64,000 nt of DNA from Agaribacterium sp. ZY112 (GCF_041346925.1 NZ_CP166840.1:2289001-2353000); one strand, 5' to 3'. Positions 34,905 through 46,465 are shown, numbered from the stretch's first letter. Translations and numbers: made by a program. The notes: a model not told the origin generated them from the letters alone.

Positions 34905-36476
34905 TTAATTAGCGTTGCTAATTGAAATGTTGGATAGTTTAAATGATCCATCAGTCACACCGCTTTTAAAGATGACGGTTAATTGACTTCCTCTTAAATC
35001 ATTTAAGCTAATCTGCTTAGAGCCGTTTGGCATTGTTAATGTTTCATTTAAAATACGCTGCCCATCAAGATTAAAATGAATAGATGCGCTTTTCCCACCG
35101 GCCAGAGATGATGCCCCTATTAGAGTTGCCTCAAAGTTTGCGGAGCTAAACTCGCTTAAATCAAAGGTTTCAGTTAGGCGTGATGTGGTCAATACAAGAT
35201 CGTTTTGATTGCTAGACGAATCAGCATTGTTGACATCTTCTGCTTCCGGGCTGGTGACCAGTAGGTTTCTCATTGCAAAACCAGCAGAAGCATTAGAGGT
35301 TTTCATAATGATTGTTAGGGTGTTGCCGGCAAGGTTACTCAGATCAATATCTGTTGACGATGAAGGAGATGATAGATATTCATTCAAGATACGATTGCCA
35401 TCTAGATTGATATGAATGCTTGCGGTAGAACCCAAAGGAACACTGCTACCGGCTGTAAAAGAGGCCGTAAAATCCGCTAAGTTGGCATTGCTAATATCAA
35501 TTGTTTTTACGATACGATTACCATTGATGGGCAGTGTATCTTGTTGATAAATTACGTTGCTTCCCGCAGGTGTGTCATTACCATTGTCGGGATTATTGTT
35601 GTCGCCCGAATTAGGCGTATCGCTACCTGCAATCGATTTATAGTGATGCAAATAATCTATATCTAAGCGAACAGGGTTGTGATTGTAGACCGCCTTTTCG
35701 AACCAGACATTGGATAAAATGAACCATTGTGGAGAGCGGTAGCCAGCGGTGATGCTTCCACCTACGCCTGACTTGTGGGCGTTGCTGTAGCTTACCGGTA
35801 CGCCTATTTTATCCCAGCGGCCATTCTTGTATTCCCAAACCTGTAAACCTGCGGCTGTGTTTTGATAACCTTGAACATGCCAACCGTCAAAGTCATTGCG
35901 GTCTTTAAACATAAATGCGCTGGCACCAATGTCAGACACTTGGTTATAAGCTGGAATAATTCTGGAGTGATAGATTTTGTATGTGTTGTCGTATTCCATC
36001 CAGTCTATTTCGGTGGTGTAGCCACCGTTATTATCTTGCCTAGAATTATCTGAAAAATTCCAAGAGAAGCTCCATATAGAAGGGTGGCCAGCATACTTTT
36101 GATCGGCTGTGATACCGCGTATACGCCAGCGAACGACGGTGAAACCATCTTGGTGTGAATGAAGCGCAGAAATACCTGCTTCAGACGTGCTATTGGCAAG
36201 CAAGCTTAAGTAGCTCGTATCACCTTCTCTTTCAATGGTATTGTTGGCGGCTTTAATCATACTGCCAACACCAGAACTTTTATTTTTTCTTATTGCCCAC
36301 TTACTTGGTGAAATTGTTAAGAAATCATCGGATACATTGTTATCTTTTTGTGATTCAAAAGTATGGGCAATGCTTGATGGGGGAGTGGCAACTTCAGCAG
36401 TAATTGCTTGGCTTAGGCCTGCAGTTCCAATAACTAAGGCGGATGCTAAAGTTATGTTTTTAAAAGAAAAATTCAT
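34905..36476 (-). CDS. secreted GH16-like hydrolase with duplicated C-terminal beta module
   Basis: A 523-residue protein with a signal peptide of about 24-28 residues. Residues about 35-280 look like a GH16 beta-jelly-roll. The catalytic motif is EIDWME, with E156 as expected nucleophile, D158 and E161 as acid/base, in GYTTEIDWMEYD. Family members cut beta-1,3 or beta-1,4 links in agar, porphyran, carrageenan or laminarin; the motif cannot separate them. A Gly/Asn/Asp-rich linker (281-306) leads to two copies of a module of about 95 residues (307-412 and 425-523), both with the core SIHxNLDGxRILNE. I do not recognise that module. It is convergent with the GH42-like gene, and the two may act together. 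Confidence 0.8.
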   Translation of the reverse strand: MNFSFKNITLASALVIGTAGLSQAITAEVATPPSSIAHTFESQKDNNVSDDFLTISPSKWAIRKNKSSGVGSMIKAANNTIEREGDTSYLSLLANSTSEAGISALHSHQDGFTVVRWRIRGITADQKYAGHPSIWSFSWNFSDNSRQDNNGGYTTEIDWMEYDNTYKIYHSRIIPAYNQVSDIGASAFMFKDRNDFDGWHVQGYQNTAAGLQVWEYKNGRWDKIGVPVSYSNAHKSGVGGSITAGYRSPQWFILSNVWFEKAVYNHNPVRLDIDYLHHYKSIAGSDTPNSGDNNNPDNGNDTPAGSNVIYQQDTLPINGNRIVKTIDISNANLADFTASFTAGSSVPLGSTASIHINLDGNRILNEYLSSPSSSTDIDLSNLAGNTLTIIMKTSNASAGFAMRNLLVTSPEAEDVNNADSSSNQNDLVLTTSRLTETFDLSEFSSANFEATLIGASSLAGGKSASIHFNLDGQRILNETLTMPNGSKQISLNDLRGSQLTVIFKSGVTDGSFKLSNISISNAN

Positions 36477-37322
36477 AATATTTTAGTTTCCATGTAAAGG
36501 ATGAATTATTTTTATTCTATGTCGCATACTTTATAAGCTATGACTAATAAGGCTGAGCCTTGTTGAGGCATGCTATGGCATCGATGACAGTGTTAACTAT
36601 GATAATTTCGGCGTTAGTCTGCTTGTGTGAACTTAAACTCTAATGTTTGTGATGTGTAAATAACGGGGACAGGAGCGGTGCGCAAGTGGTGTTGAAAGGG
36701 CCGGTCTCTGGGAGGGCTTATAAGGTGTTTTATATCTGCATGCAGTTAAATATCTTTGTGACTAAATGTCTTCCAATTTACTAGTACTTAGTATTACTGT
36801 AATGATTATGTATCGACTAGCTAGACTCGTAGTCTTGAAATGTTTTATATGATGATCTTGAAATTATAGAGCTCTAGGATATGTCTTTATGCCCCAATAA
36901 AATGAATGCTTTGTAGAAAAAGTGATAAATTAATCGCAGCGGTTATTAGTATTTGTGGGTAATCCTCACAAAAACATGCCCAAAGGTTTGTCATGGCTGT
37001 TACAGGTTTATCTAGCGTTTGTGGGTTGGAAAAAGCATAGCTACGCTTATTATCGGTTGATGCGGGGTTGATGGAAGTGGTTTTATCTTTCTTAACCAAG
37101 TCGAATTAATGTGTGCTCAACGCTAGGGCTGCTGAGATTTTTTTAGGTAAAGCGGCTGCCCTTTTTGGGGTTTTCGCTGAATATCCTGTTTGGCTCGCCA
37201 GACTTTCAAGCGGGATAGCAGAATGTTCTTAGTCGATATATAGAGTAAACCTCTTAGTTGAACTTGAATGCTACCGAGACTTTAACTGTGGTTATTGGCC
37301 TTTAATAGTCAGTCTTTAGGTC
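36477..37322. other. 845-bp non-coding stretch between GH16-like and LysR genes
   Basis: I found no credible gene on either strand; the longest frames (60-70 codons) lack a family resemblance or ribosome-binding site. The first part must hold the GH16-like promoter. No inverted repeat or mobile-element end was evident. Confidence 0.5.
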
Positions 37323-38231
37323 CTAGCCGTAGGCGCTATTAGTTGAAATATGTTTTAGCAAATACGCACAAAACGCCGCTGTTTTTGCAGGCACAAAACT
37401 TCTCGAGGGATAGATAAGCCAAATAGACGAATCAAAATTACTACCCGCAACCTGCCACTCGGGAAGCAACTGCATAAGCTCGCCATTATTAAGTTCTTCT
37501 TTAACCGTCCAGTCGGCTAATACGGCGATTCCCATGCTCCCTTTGACACATTCTTTAATAACTAAGGCGGTACTGACGGTAAGCGCTGGATCAATACTGA
37601 CGGCCTGCGTTTTTCCATCTTTGCGGAAAAGCCATTCTTTGCTGAATTTGACACAGGGAAAGCTGACCTGGGTGTGCTGGCTAATATCCGAAGGGCTGAG
37701 TAATGCTGGGTGGGCTCTCAGGTAGTTTGGGCTGGCGACTAGTAGATAGCGTACATCGAGTAGTTTTTTGGCGATAAAACTACTGTCTTCGAGTTGCCCG
37801 TGACGAATGGCAACATCGAACTGGTCTTCAATCAGGTCGACTCGTGAGTCTGACAAATGGAGCTCAATATCAACTTTAGGGTAGCTTGCGTGAAAGGAAT
37901 TCAGTAGAGGAGCGATACGTTTTTGGCCAAAGGATACCGAAGCGGTTACCCGAAGTCGCCCCGATGGTTCGGATGACTCCGTGTTGAGCTCGTGATGAAC
38001 CCTGTCGAGCTCTTCAACCAGAGCTTCAACTTTTTGAAAATACTGTTCTCCGGCTTCCGTGGCGGAGAGCTGTCTTGTGCTTCGCTGAAAGAGGCGAACT
38101 TGAAGTTTCTCTTCAAGGTTCGCAATCGTGCGTGAAACAGATGAGGTCGCTACATCCATGCTCTGGGCAACGGCTGCAAAACTGCCTGAGCGGTAAACGG
38201 CGATAAAGGTCTTTATCTGATCGATATTCAT
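37323..38231 (-). CDS. LysR family transcriptional regulator
   Basis: A 302-residue regulator with the usual LysR N-terminal winged HTH (MNIDQIKTFIAVYRSGSFAAVAQ, of which FIAVYRSGSFAAVAQ is the conserved helix pair). It continues with ATSSVSRTIANLEEKLQVRLFQRSTR, and a periplasmic-binding-like effector domain occupies residues about 90-300. It belongs to the large DsdC/CrgA-like group with Leu-Phe-Gln-Arg-Ser-Thr-Arg after the HTH. It is divergent from the SDR gene with 120 bp between, the classic arrangement for control of that gene. The inducer is unknown. Confidence 0.92.
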   Translation of the reverse strand: MNIDQIKTFIAVYRSGSFAAVAQSMDVATSSVSRTIANLEEKLQVRLFQRSTRQLSATEAGEQYFQKVEALVEELDRVHHELNTESSEPSGRLRVTASVSFGQKRIAPLLNSFHASYPKVDIELHLSDSRVDLIEDQFDVAIRHGQLEDSSFIAKKLLDVRYLLVASPNYLRAHPALLSPSDISQHTQVSFPCVKFSKEWLFRKDGKTQAVSIDPALTVSTALVIKECVKGSMGIAVLADWTVKEELNNGELMQLLPEWQVAGSNFDSSIWLIYPSRSFVPAKTAAFCAYLLKHISTNSAYG

Positions 38232-38351
38232 TATTGCATTTTATGCACAAATGAAATGCGTTCAAGTCTGTTTGTTGTTCTCTTTGCTTTAATTAGACTG
38301 GCTTTTCATAGTGTGATTGAGTCAGTTACGGTCTGTATTAAGGAGATGGTT

Positions 38352-39137
38352 ATGGTTAAGCAATTGAGTATCGAGGGAAAAACGGCGCTGGTCTTAGGTG
38401 CCAGTAAAGGCATAGGCCTTGCCTGCGCCAACAAATTAGCTGAATGTGGTGCGACGGTGGTGATGGCGGCCCGTTCGCTCGAGAGGCTGGAAAGCGCCGT
38501 TCAGTGTATTCGCGAACAAGGAGGTAAGGCCATTGCAACTCAGTGTGATGTCGCCAGTTACCGGAGCGTAGAAAGCGCTGTTCAGTCGGCGCTTAAGCAA
38601 ACGGGCAGGCTCGATATAGTGGTCAATAACGCCGGTGTCATTGAGCCGCTTACAAGTCTGGCAGAAAGTGATCCGCAAGAGTGGTCGCGAGCCGTCGACG
38701 TTAATGTTAAGGGTGTCTATCACGGTATGAGGGCTGCTCTGCCATCGATGCTGGAAGCCGGTTCTGGCGTTATTGTGAATATGAGCTCTGGCGCAGCAAA
38801 CAGCGCACTCCTTGGTTGGAGTCATTATTGCTCAACCAAAGCGGCGGTAAAAAAGCTTACGGAAGTTGCTCATGTAGAGCTTCAGCATAAAAATATCCGT
38901 GTTGTTGGTTTATCACCGGGAACCGTCGCCACCGACATGATGGCTGCTATACGAGATGCAAAAATTAATGTTGTTAGTGAACTGGACTGGGCTAGCCATA
39001 TCCCCCCCGAGTGGGTTGGCGAAGCCGTAGCGTTTTTATGTGGGCCGGAAGGCCAGGCTTATGCGGGTACTGATTTTTCAATTAAAACAAAAGAAGGCCG
39101 GCAAGCTGTTGGTCTGCCTTTTCACGGGGCCGCCTAA
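38352..39137 (+). CDS. short-chain dehydrogenase/reductase
   Basis: A 261-residue NAD(P)-dependent SDR. The start is the ATG at 38352, six bases after AAGGAG; another ATG at 38346 lies too close to that site, and the frame reaching back to 38256 has no ribosome-binding site. It has the cofactor motif GASKGIGLA near residue 16, NNAG near 92, Ser in NMSSGAAN and the catalytic YCSTK. The substrate is unknown. It is followed closely by the DoxX-like and GFA genes and is divergent from the LysR gene, so the four probably form one regulated unit. Confidence 0.9.
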   Translation: MVKQLSIEGKTALVLGASKGIGLACANKLAECGATVVMAARSLERLESAVQCIREQGGKAIATQCDVASYRSVESAVQSALKQTGRLDIVVNNAGVIEPLTSLAESDPQEWSRAVDVNVKGVYHGMRAALPSMLEAGSGVIVNMSSGAANSALLGWSHYCSTKAAVKKLTEVAHVELQHKNIRVVGLSPGTVATDMMAAIRDAKINVVSELDWASHIPPEWVGEAVAFLCGPEGQAYAGTDFSIKTKEGRQAVGLPFHGAA

Positions 39138-39166
39138 GGGCTGCTTTAAGCGGAGTCTAATTAATA

Positions 39167-39646
39167 ATGATTACGCCGTTAATAGTTCTATTTTTATTAG
39201 TTTTTCCTGCTGTGCTTTCTTTTATTGGGGCGCGGATTTTCAATGTTAATTATAACTTTCCCCCCAGCGCCTACTGGGGGTTGGGTTTATGTTTCCTATT
39301 TTTCTCAATGGGCCATTGGTTGAAACCTGAAGCCATGGTGCAGATGCTACCGCCGTGGGTGCCAGAGCGACTAACGCTCATTTACCTTACAGGTGTGTTA
39401 GAGCTTGTTATTGGTGTGGCCTTATTTACACGGCGCTTTCAATATCTGGCCGCATTGTTTGCGCTTGGTGTTTTGATCGTATTCTTTCCCTCCAATATTT
39501 ATGCTGCTTTACATAAAACCGGCATGGGTGGGCATCAGTGGGGGCCGGTATATTTATTGATTAGGGCACCACTACAATTTATTTTGATTTCGTGGACATG
39601 GCTTTTTTGCCTAAAACCTAGTTATCAATCGTGCAAAAGTATTTAA
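39167..39646 (+). CDS. DoxX-like membrane protein
   Basis: A 159-residue inner-membrane protein with about four to five helices. The pattern GHWLKPEAMVQMLPPWVP, then a helix with TGVLELVIGVALF, and later FPSNIYAALH resembles DoxX/DoxD-like proteins of unknown or redox-related function. It starts 29 bp after the SDR gene and ends 16 bp before the GFA gene, so co-transcription is likely. Confidence 0.7.
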   Translation: MITPLIVLFLLVFPAVLSFIGARIFNVNYNFPPSAYWGLGLCFLFFSMGHWLKPEAMVQMLPPWVPERLTLIYLTGVLELVIGVALFTRRFQYLAALFALGVLIVFFPSNIYAALHKTGMGGHQWGPVYLLIRAPLQFILISWTWLFCLKPSYQSCKSI

Positions 39647-39662
39647 AAAACAGGAGTTGAGC

Positions 39663-40076
39663 ATGAAAGGTTCATGTTTGTGTGGTGACGTAAAATTTGA
39701 ACTAAACCTTGAAGAGTTCAAAATTTACCAATGCCACTGCAACTTATGCCGAAAACAAACCGGCACTGCCTCTAGTTGCGGAGGCGTAGTTAAAGAAGAG
39801 AACTTTGCCTGGCTTGGGGGGCAGAAGAGCATAAGTAAGTGGCAAAAAGAGTCGGGTTTTACCTCTCACTTCTGTTCAAACTGCGGCTCCTCAGTTCCAA
39901 ATAAATTTCGGGGTAAGCCATATTATTGGGTTCCGGCGGGCGCGCTGGAGTCGGGTCGTATCGTCACTGCTGTAAATATCTTTGTTGAGGAGAAAGCTGC
40001 GTGGAGCAATGTAAATTCAGATCAGGGAGCCTATGAAGGCCGCCCTTCAGTTGAGCGTATGATTGAACTGGCATGA
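39663..40076 (+). CDS. GFA-family (glutathione-dependent formaldehyde-activating-like) zinc protein
   Basis: A 137-residue cytoplasmic protein of the GFA/CENP-V fold. The ATG at 39663 is six bases after AGGAG; the TTG at 39657 is rejected. Zinc ligands are visible as C5 and C7 (CLCG), C24, C26 and C29 (CHCNLC), and C71 and C74 (CSNC). Some relatives condense formaldehyde with glutathione, but most family members have no proven activity. The operon with an SDR and a DoxX-like protein suggests detoxification of a small reactive compound, which is inference. Confidence 0.85.
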   Translation: MKGSCLCGDVKFELNLEEFKIYQCHCNLCRKQTGTASSCGGVVKEENFAWLGGQKSISKWQKESGFTSHFCSNCGSSVPNKFRGKPYYWVPAGALESGRIVTAVNIFVEEKAAWSNVNSDQGAYEGRPSVERMIELA

Positions 40077-40278
40077 GGTTTTTGTTATGAAACAACGCGG
40101 GTGTCCTTTTGTTTTTTTCTTTATGCCTTTTTGAAAATTAATTATTTGTACTTTAATTAGTCTCAGTAATTAAGCTTGGTATGCTTTACAGGAGTTTAAC
40201 TTTGTTTTTCGTGTGATTTTCAGAAGTTGTTAATGTTCTGGTCTAATCAATTACATAAGGTAATTAATAGGCTGTGCT

Positions 40279-40710
40279 ATGTTTGAAAATGTTTTTTCGC
40301 TGGAGTGGTGGTTAGTTATGCTGGTTGGAGGCGTGCCAGTAGGTTTGGTTTCGGCGCTTCTTCTTAGGGCGCTTGATCGGGTGATAAGGAGCCTAAAAGC
40401 CAGCTCTTTAGTAAGAGAAGAAAGCAATAAAAATCTCTTAGAAAGATTGCGTGGAGATAAGCATTTACAGTTAATTTATGCCGTTAGTGAGGCTAGATAC
40501 AGAAGCCGGGGGATGACAAATGCTTTTTGGGGGGCGCTTAATGCTGTTAGCGCAGTTTTTCTTTATTTTGCAGGGGTGGGGATATTGGTGTCTCTACTGA
40601 TGTTTGTTTTGACTGTGGTGATTGTATTTGTAGCTTTTCTAGACTTAGAGGCGGCAGATAGAGTCGAAGCTAACTTACAATCAATACATAAGGTCTTGGA
40701 GCTTTCCTAA
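40279..40710 (+). CDS. uncharacterised small membrane protein
   Basis: A 143-residue protein that I do not recognise. It has a hydrophobic N-terminal helix (about 8-30), a charged amphipathic region (35-75) and two hydrophobic helices (about 83-120), then a short acidic and amphipathic tail. The ribosome-binding site is weak. It lies alone between the GFA gene and the tRNA-Leu pair, and composition looks like that of its neighbours. Confidence 0.55.
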   Translation: MFENVFSLEWWLVMLVGGVPVGLVSALLLRALDRVIRSLKASSLVREESNKNLLERLRGDKHLQLIYAVSEARYRSRGMTNAFWGALNAVSAVFLYFAGVGILVSLLMFVLTVVIVFVAFLDLEAADRVEANLQSIHKVLELS

Positions 40711-40772
40711 AGAGGTACTCAGTCGCGCTAGTTCCTGACTGACTTATCAAACATAGGGGGGTAAAAAAAGAA

Positions 40773-40857
<85 letters not shown>

Positions 40858-40925
40858 ATTTAACTTATCTTCTAATGAATACTGGGGCTTGTGACCATCC
40901 CTAGTATCTTATTTACATAGAAAAT

Positions 40926-40954
40926 AAAAAAAGCCTCGTTCGAAACGAGGCTTT
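40926..40954 (-). terminator. intrinsic terminator of tRNA-Leu(CAA)
   Basis: On the minus strand AAGCCTCG and CGAGGCTT form an 8-bp stem with loop TTTCGAA, followed by a T-run. It lies 7 bp downstream of the tRNA and separates it from the next tRNA-Leu. Confidence 0.92.
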
Positions 40955-40960
40955 AATAGA

Positions 40961-41047
40961 TGGTACCAGAGGCCGGACTCGAACCGGCACACTATCGCTA
41001 GCGGGGGATTTTGAATCCCCTGTGTCTACCAATTTCACCACTCTGGC
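40961..41047 (-). tRNA. tRNA-Leu (anticodon CAA)
   Basis: An 87-nt class II tRNA with encoded CCA. The acceptor GCCAGAG pairs with CTCTGGT (one G-U pair). The anticodon stem GGGGA/TCCCC encloses TTCAAAA, giving anticodon CAA for UUG. The T-arm GCCGG-TTCGAGT-CCGGC is canonical. It is divergent from queA. Confidence 0.96.
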
Positions 41048-41189
41048 AACACTTCGATTTACTATGGCTTTGACGCCAATCTCGAAGAGCGGCGAATTAT
41101 ATCAGCGACTTTGGCGCGGTCAAGCTCTGTTTGTGGAAAAGTTGCAGGCTTTGCATTACTCTTGCGCTCCAAAATCACATGGTGGAACT

Positions 41190-43384
<2,195 letters not shown>

Positions 43385-43508
43385 GCCTTAGAGTAAAGAG
43401 TGTTGCTTGTCACAAAGTGAGCTGAAGTTGGCTAGATGAGCGGCATAATTCAAGCTTAATGGCCTAATTTGCTTGATAAATTAGGCGCCACACCCCATAT
43501 CCATCAAA

Positions 43509-43538
43509 ACGGAGGCAACTATTGCTTCCGTTCTTATA
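43509..43538 (+). terminator. hairpin after tgt, probable terminator
   Basis: A 10-bp stem (ACGGAGGCAA/TTGCTTCCGT, one G-U pair) with a 3-nt loop is followed by TCTTATAT. It separates queA-tgt from secD-secF. A TATAAT hexamer at 43559-43564 downstream may be part of a secD promoter, but no good -35 was seen at the right distance. Confidence 0.65.
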
Positions 43539-43637
43539 TATAAGAGCATAAAAGCCGCTATAATCGCCGACCGTCATGGACGAAGCCCTGTCTTTTGTTC
43601 GGCATACAATAACAAGCGTTTTCGCTGGATTGAAATA

Positions 43638-45503
43638 ATGAATAAATTTCCCCTGTGGAAGTATGTATTGATACTTCTAGTTGTCAGCCTTGGTGTGGTC
43701 TATTCCTTGCCAAATATTTACGCTCCGGATCCTGCGATCCAGGTGAGTGGTAGTTCGGCGAGCCTGAAGCCAACAGATGAAACCTTAGCAACGGTCAAGA
43801 CCCGCTTAGATGAATTGGGCATTGCCTATTTCGGTGAGCAATTGACAGAAAAGAACGTCTTAGTGCGCTTAAAAAGCCAAGACGATCAAATGCGAGCTCG
43901 CCGAGAAGTTGAGAACGCGCTGGGCGAGAACTATGTCGTGGCAGTCAATCTTGCTCCAACTACCCCTGAGTGGCTGCAGAATCTAGGTGCCACACCAATG
44001 AGTTTAGGCCTCGACCTTGCCGGTGGTGTTCACTTCTTATTGGAAGTGGATACGCCGAAGGTTCTAAAAGATACGATTGAAAGCCTTGAGCAGCAACTGA
44101 AGCGTGAAATTCGCACCAACCGTTTACGTGGTGTGACTGTGCGTGCGGGGGCCGATGAGATGCGTGTCACCGCTCGTACGGAAGAGTTGCGTGATGAAGT
44201 ACTGGCAATCATGCGTAAAGAAATGCCAGAGCTTGAGCTCGAGCGCAGTGATGAAGAGGGTGTGTTTGCGCTTAAGGCAACGCTAAGCGAGCAGTTTATT
44301 CGTGAGAAAGAAGACTACGCGGTGAATCAAAACTTGACGACCTTGCGTAATCGAGTGAACGAAATCGGTGTGGCGGAGCCTTTGGTTCAACGCCAAGGTC
44401 GTAACCGCATTGTTGTGCAGTTACCGGGTATTCAAGATGCCTCGGATGCAAAGAAAATTCTTGGTAAAACAGCCAATCTTCAATTCCGCCTTGAGGCTGA
44501 GAAGGGGGCTTTAATAAGTCAAAAAGAGCGCTTTAACTTTAAAGATGAGCGTGATCAAGCACATTACGGTGGTGCTGATCTAGAACGCCGTGTGTTGGTT
44601 TACGGCAAAAATGTGATGAATGCGCGTGCCTCGTTTGATGCGCAAACCAGTAAACCTCAAGTCAGCATTACCCTTGATGGTGATGGCGCGACCCAAATGA
44701 ATCGCGGTACTCGCGATAACATAGGCCGCCGTATGGGGGTTTTGTTTATTGAGTACAAGCCAGTTTCACGCACCTTTACCAATGCTAAGGGTGAAGAGAT
44801 AACAGCGGTTGATATGGTCGCTGAAAGTGAAGTGATTTCACTGGCAACGATTCAAGCGGCGCTTGGTAAAAACTTTGTGATTACGGGCTTAGATAGCCCT
44901 GCTGAAGCTTCCGAGCTGGCTTTGTTGTTACGAGCAGGTGCTCTGGCTGCGCCAATGACCTACGTCGAAGAGCGTACAATTGGCCCATCGCTGGGTGCTG
45001 AAAACATCGCCTTAGGCGTGAAGTCAGTGCAAATCGGTTTGGCCTTAGTGCTTTTGTTTATGCTTATTTATTACCGTGTCTTTGGTGTTTTTGCGAACTT
45101 TGCCTTGGCCGCTAACTTGGTGTTGATTGTTGCTGTGATGTCTATGTTAGGCGCCACACTCACCTTGCCTGGTATTGCCGGTATTGTCTTAACCGTAGGT
45201 ATGGCGGTGGATGCCAATGTGCTGATCTTTTCCCGTATCCGTGAAGAAATTAAAAACGGCATGCCAAATCAAAGTGCTATTAAGGCTGGTTATGATCGCG
45301 CTTTTGTCACCATTTTGGATGCCAACTTAACTACGCTGATTGTTGCGGTTATTTTGTACGCCATTGGCTCTGGGCCTATTAAAGGTTTTGCCGTGACCTT
45401 AAGCGTCGGCATTCTCACCTCCATGTTCACTGCGATCATGGGTACTCGTGCACTGGTTAACCTTGTTTATGGTAACCGCAGTGTTAAGAAGTTGTGGATT
45501 TAA
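43638..45503 (+). CDS. secD: protein translocase subunit SecD
   Basis: An inner-membrane subunit that uses the proton gradient to help proteins leave the Sec channel. The protein has 621 residues, as in other gammaproteobacteria. An N-terminal helix (about 8-26) is followed by a large periplasmic part with P1 features (LGLDLAGGVHFLLEVD, and RNRVNEIGVAEPLVQRQG, of which GVAEPLVQRQG is the core). Six helices carry the RND-like motif TLPGIAGIVLTVGMAVDANVLI, whose GMAVDANV part holds the proton-relay Asp. It is followed after 14 bp by secF. The usual small gene yajC is not in the 253 bp before it. Confidence 0.97.
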   Translation: MNKFPLWKYVLILLVVSLGVVYSLPNIYAPDPAIQVSGSSASLKPTDETLATVKTRLDELGIAYFGEQLTEKNVLVRLKSQDDQMRARREVENALGENYVVAVNLAPTTPEWLQNLGATPMSLGLDLAGGVHFLLEVDTPKVLKDTIESLEQQLKREIRTNRLRGVTVRAGADEMRVTARTEELRDEVLAIMRKEMPELELERSDEEGVFALKATLSEQFIREKEDYAVNQNLTTLRNRVNEIGVAEPLVQRQGRNRIVVQLPGIQDASDAKKILGKTANLQFRLEAEKGALISQKERFNFKDERDQAHYGGADLERRVLVYGKNVMNARASFDAQTSKPQVSITLDGDGATQMNRGTRDNIGRRMGVLFIEYKPVSRTFTNAKGEEITAVDMVAESEVISLATIQAALGKNFVITGLDSPAEASELALLLRAGALAAPMTYVEERTIGPSLGAENIALGVKSVQIGLALVLLFMLIYYRVFGVFANFALAANLVLIVAVMSMLGATLTLPGIAGIVLTVGMAVDANVLIFSRIREEIKNGMPNQSAIKAGYDRAFVTILDANLTTLIVAVILYAIGSGPIKGFAVTLSVGILTSMFTAIMGTRALVNLVYGNRSVKKLWI

Positions 45504-45517
45504 ACGGGAGCACGAAC

Positions 45518-46441
45518 ATGAGTGAACAAAAAGTAATTCGTTTTATGAGGCAGCGCTATGTGGCGGCTGCTTTATCTATCGCCCTAATCATTGCCTCTAT
45601 CACAGGTTTTGCCATGAATGGTATGAGCTTAGGATTAGACTTTACCGGTGGTGCTTTGGTTGAGCTTAAATATGAGACAACAGCGGATTTGAACAGTATT
45701 CGCGATGAAATTAGCGACTTAGGTTATCCGAGTGCGTCGGTTATTTATTTCGGTTCGGATCGCGATGTGCAAATTCGTTTCCAAACCGATAACCCTCAGA
45801 AAGGTGGTGAAGTTGCTGATGCGTTTGTAGAAAGCAGTACGGTACCGGTTGAGTTGCAGAGAATCAGTTATGTTGGTCCTCAGATTGGTGAAGAGCTAAC
45901 CAATGACGGCGGCCTTGGTATGTTGCTCTCATTGGTTATTGTCATGGCCTATGTTGCTTTACGTTTCCAAGCGAAGTTCTCGGTGGGTGCAGTAGCGGCG
46001 TTGATACACGATGTGATCATCGTCTTGGGTGTGTTTGCCATCTTCCAATTAGATTTCGACTTGACGGTATTGGCGGCGGTGCTCGCGGTTATTGGTTATT
46101 CCTTGAATGACACCATTGTTGTGGCTGACCGTATTCGAGAGAACTTCCGTATTGTTCGTAATAAGACCTCTGTTGAGGTGGTCGATATCAGCTTAACGCA
46201 AACCTTAGAGCGTACCTTAATAACCTCGTTAACTACCTTGTTGGTGTTGTTGGCCCTGTTCTTTGTGGGCGGTGAGATGATTCATAACTTTGCTCTTGCG
46301 CTTATCATCGGTGTGGTTGTGGGTACCTACTCATCGATTTATGTTGCTGCGAATGTGCTCTTGGGCTTAAATATCAGCCGTGAAGATTTGATTCCGGTTG
46401 AGGTAGAAAAAGAAGGTGAAGAGCTAGAAGAATTGCCTTAA
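45518..46441 (+). CDS. secF: protein translocase subunit SecF
   Basis: The partner of SecD in the inner membrane. The ATG at 45518 follows GGGAG; the open frame extends back to 45494 across the secD stop but has no ribosome-binding site. The protein has 307 residues. It shows SLGLDFTGGALVELKY near residue 30, VGPQIGEEL, and in the membrane part AVIGYSLNDTIVVADRIRENF, whose GYSLNDTIV segment is the SecF signature. The C-terminus is acidic. Confidence 0.97.
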   Translation: MSEQKVIRFMRQRYVAAALSIALIIASITGFAMNGMSLGLDFTGGALVELKYETTADLNSIRDEISDLGYPSASVIYFGSDRDVQIRFQTDNPQKGGEVADAFVESSTVPVELQRISYVGPQIGEELTNDGGLGMLLSLVIVMAYVALRFQAKFSVGAVAALIHDVIIVLGVFAIFQLDFDLTVLAAVLAVIGYSLNDTIVVADRIRENFRIVRNKTSVEVVDISLTQTLERTLITSLTTLLVLLALFFVGGEMIHNFALALIIGVVVGTYSSIYVAANVLLGLNISREDLIPVEVEKEGEELEELP

Positions 46442-46465
46442 GTTATTTTCTTTGCTTAATAAAAA

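Noticed and set aside
36887..37099. 70-codon minus-strand frame beside the LysR gene
   Set aside because: No ribosome-binding site, no recognisable motif, and composition unlike the neighbouring proteins.
41022..41189. N-terminal extension of queA into the tRNA-Leu(CAA) gene
   Set aside because: The frame is open, but it overlaps a tRNA on the other strand, has no ribosome-binding site, and the ATG at 41190 gives the normal QueA length and N-terminus.
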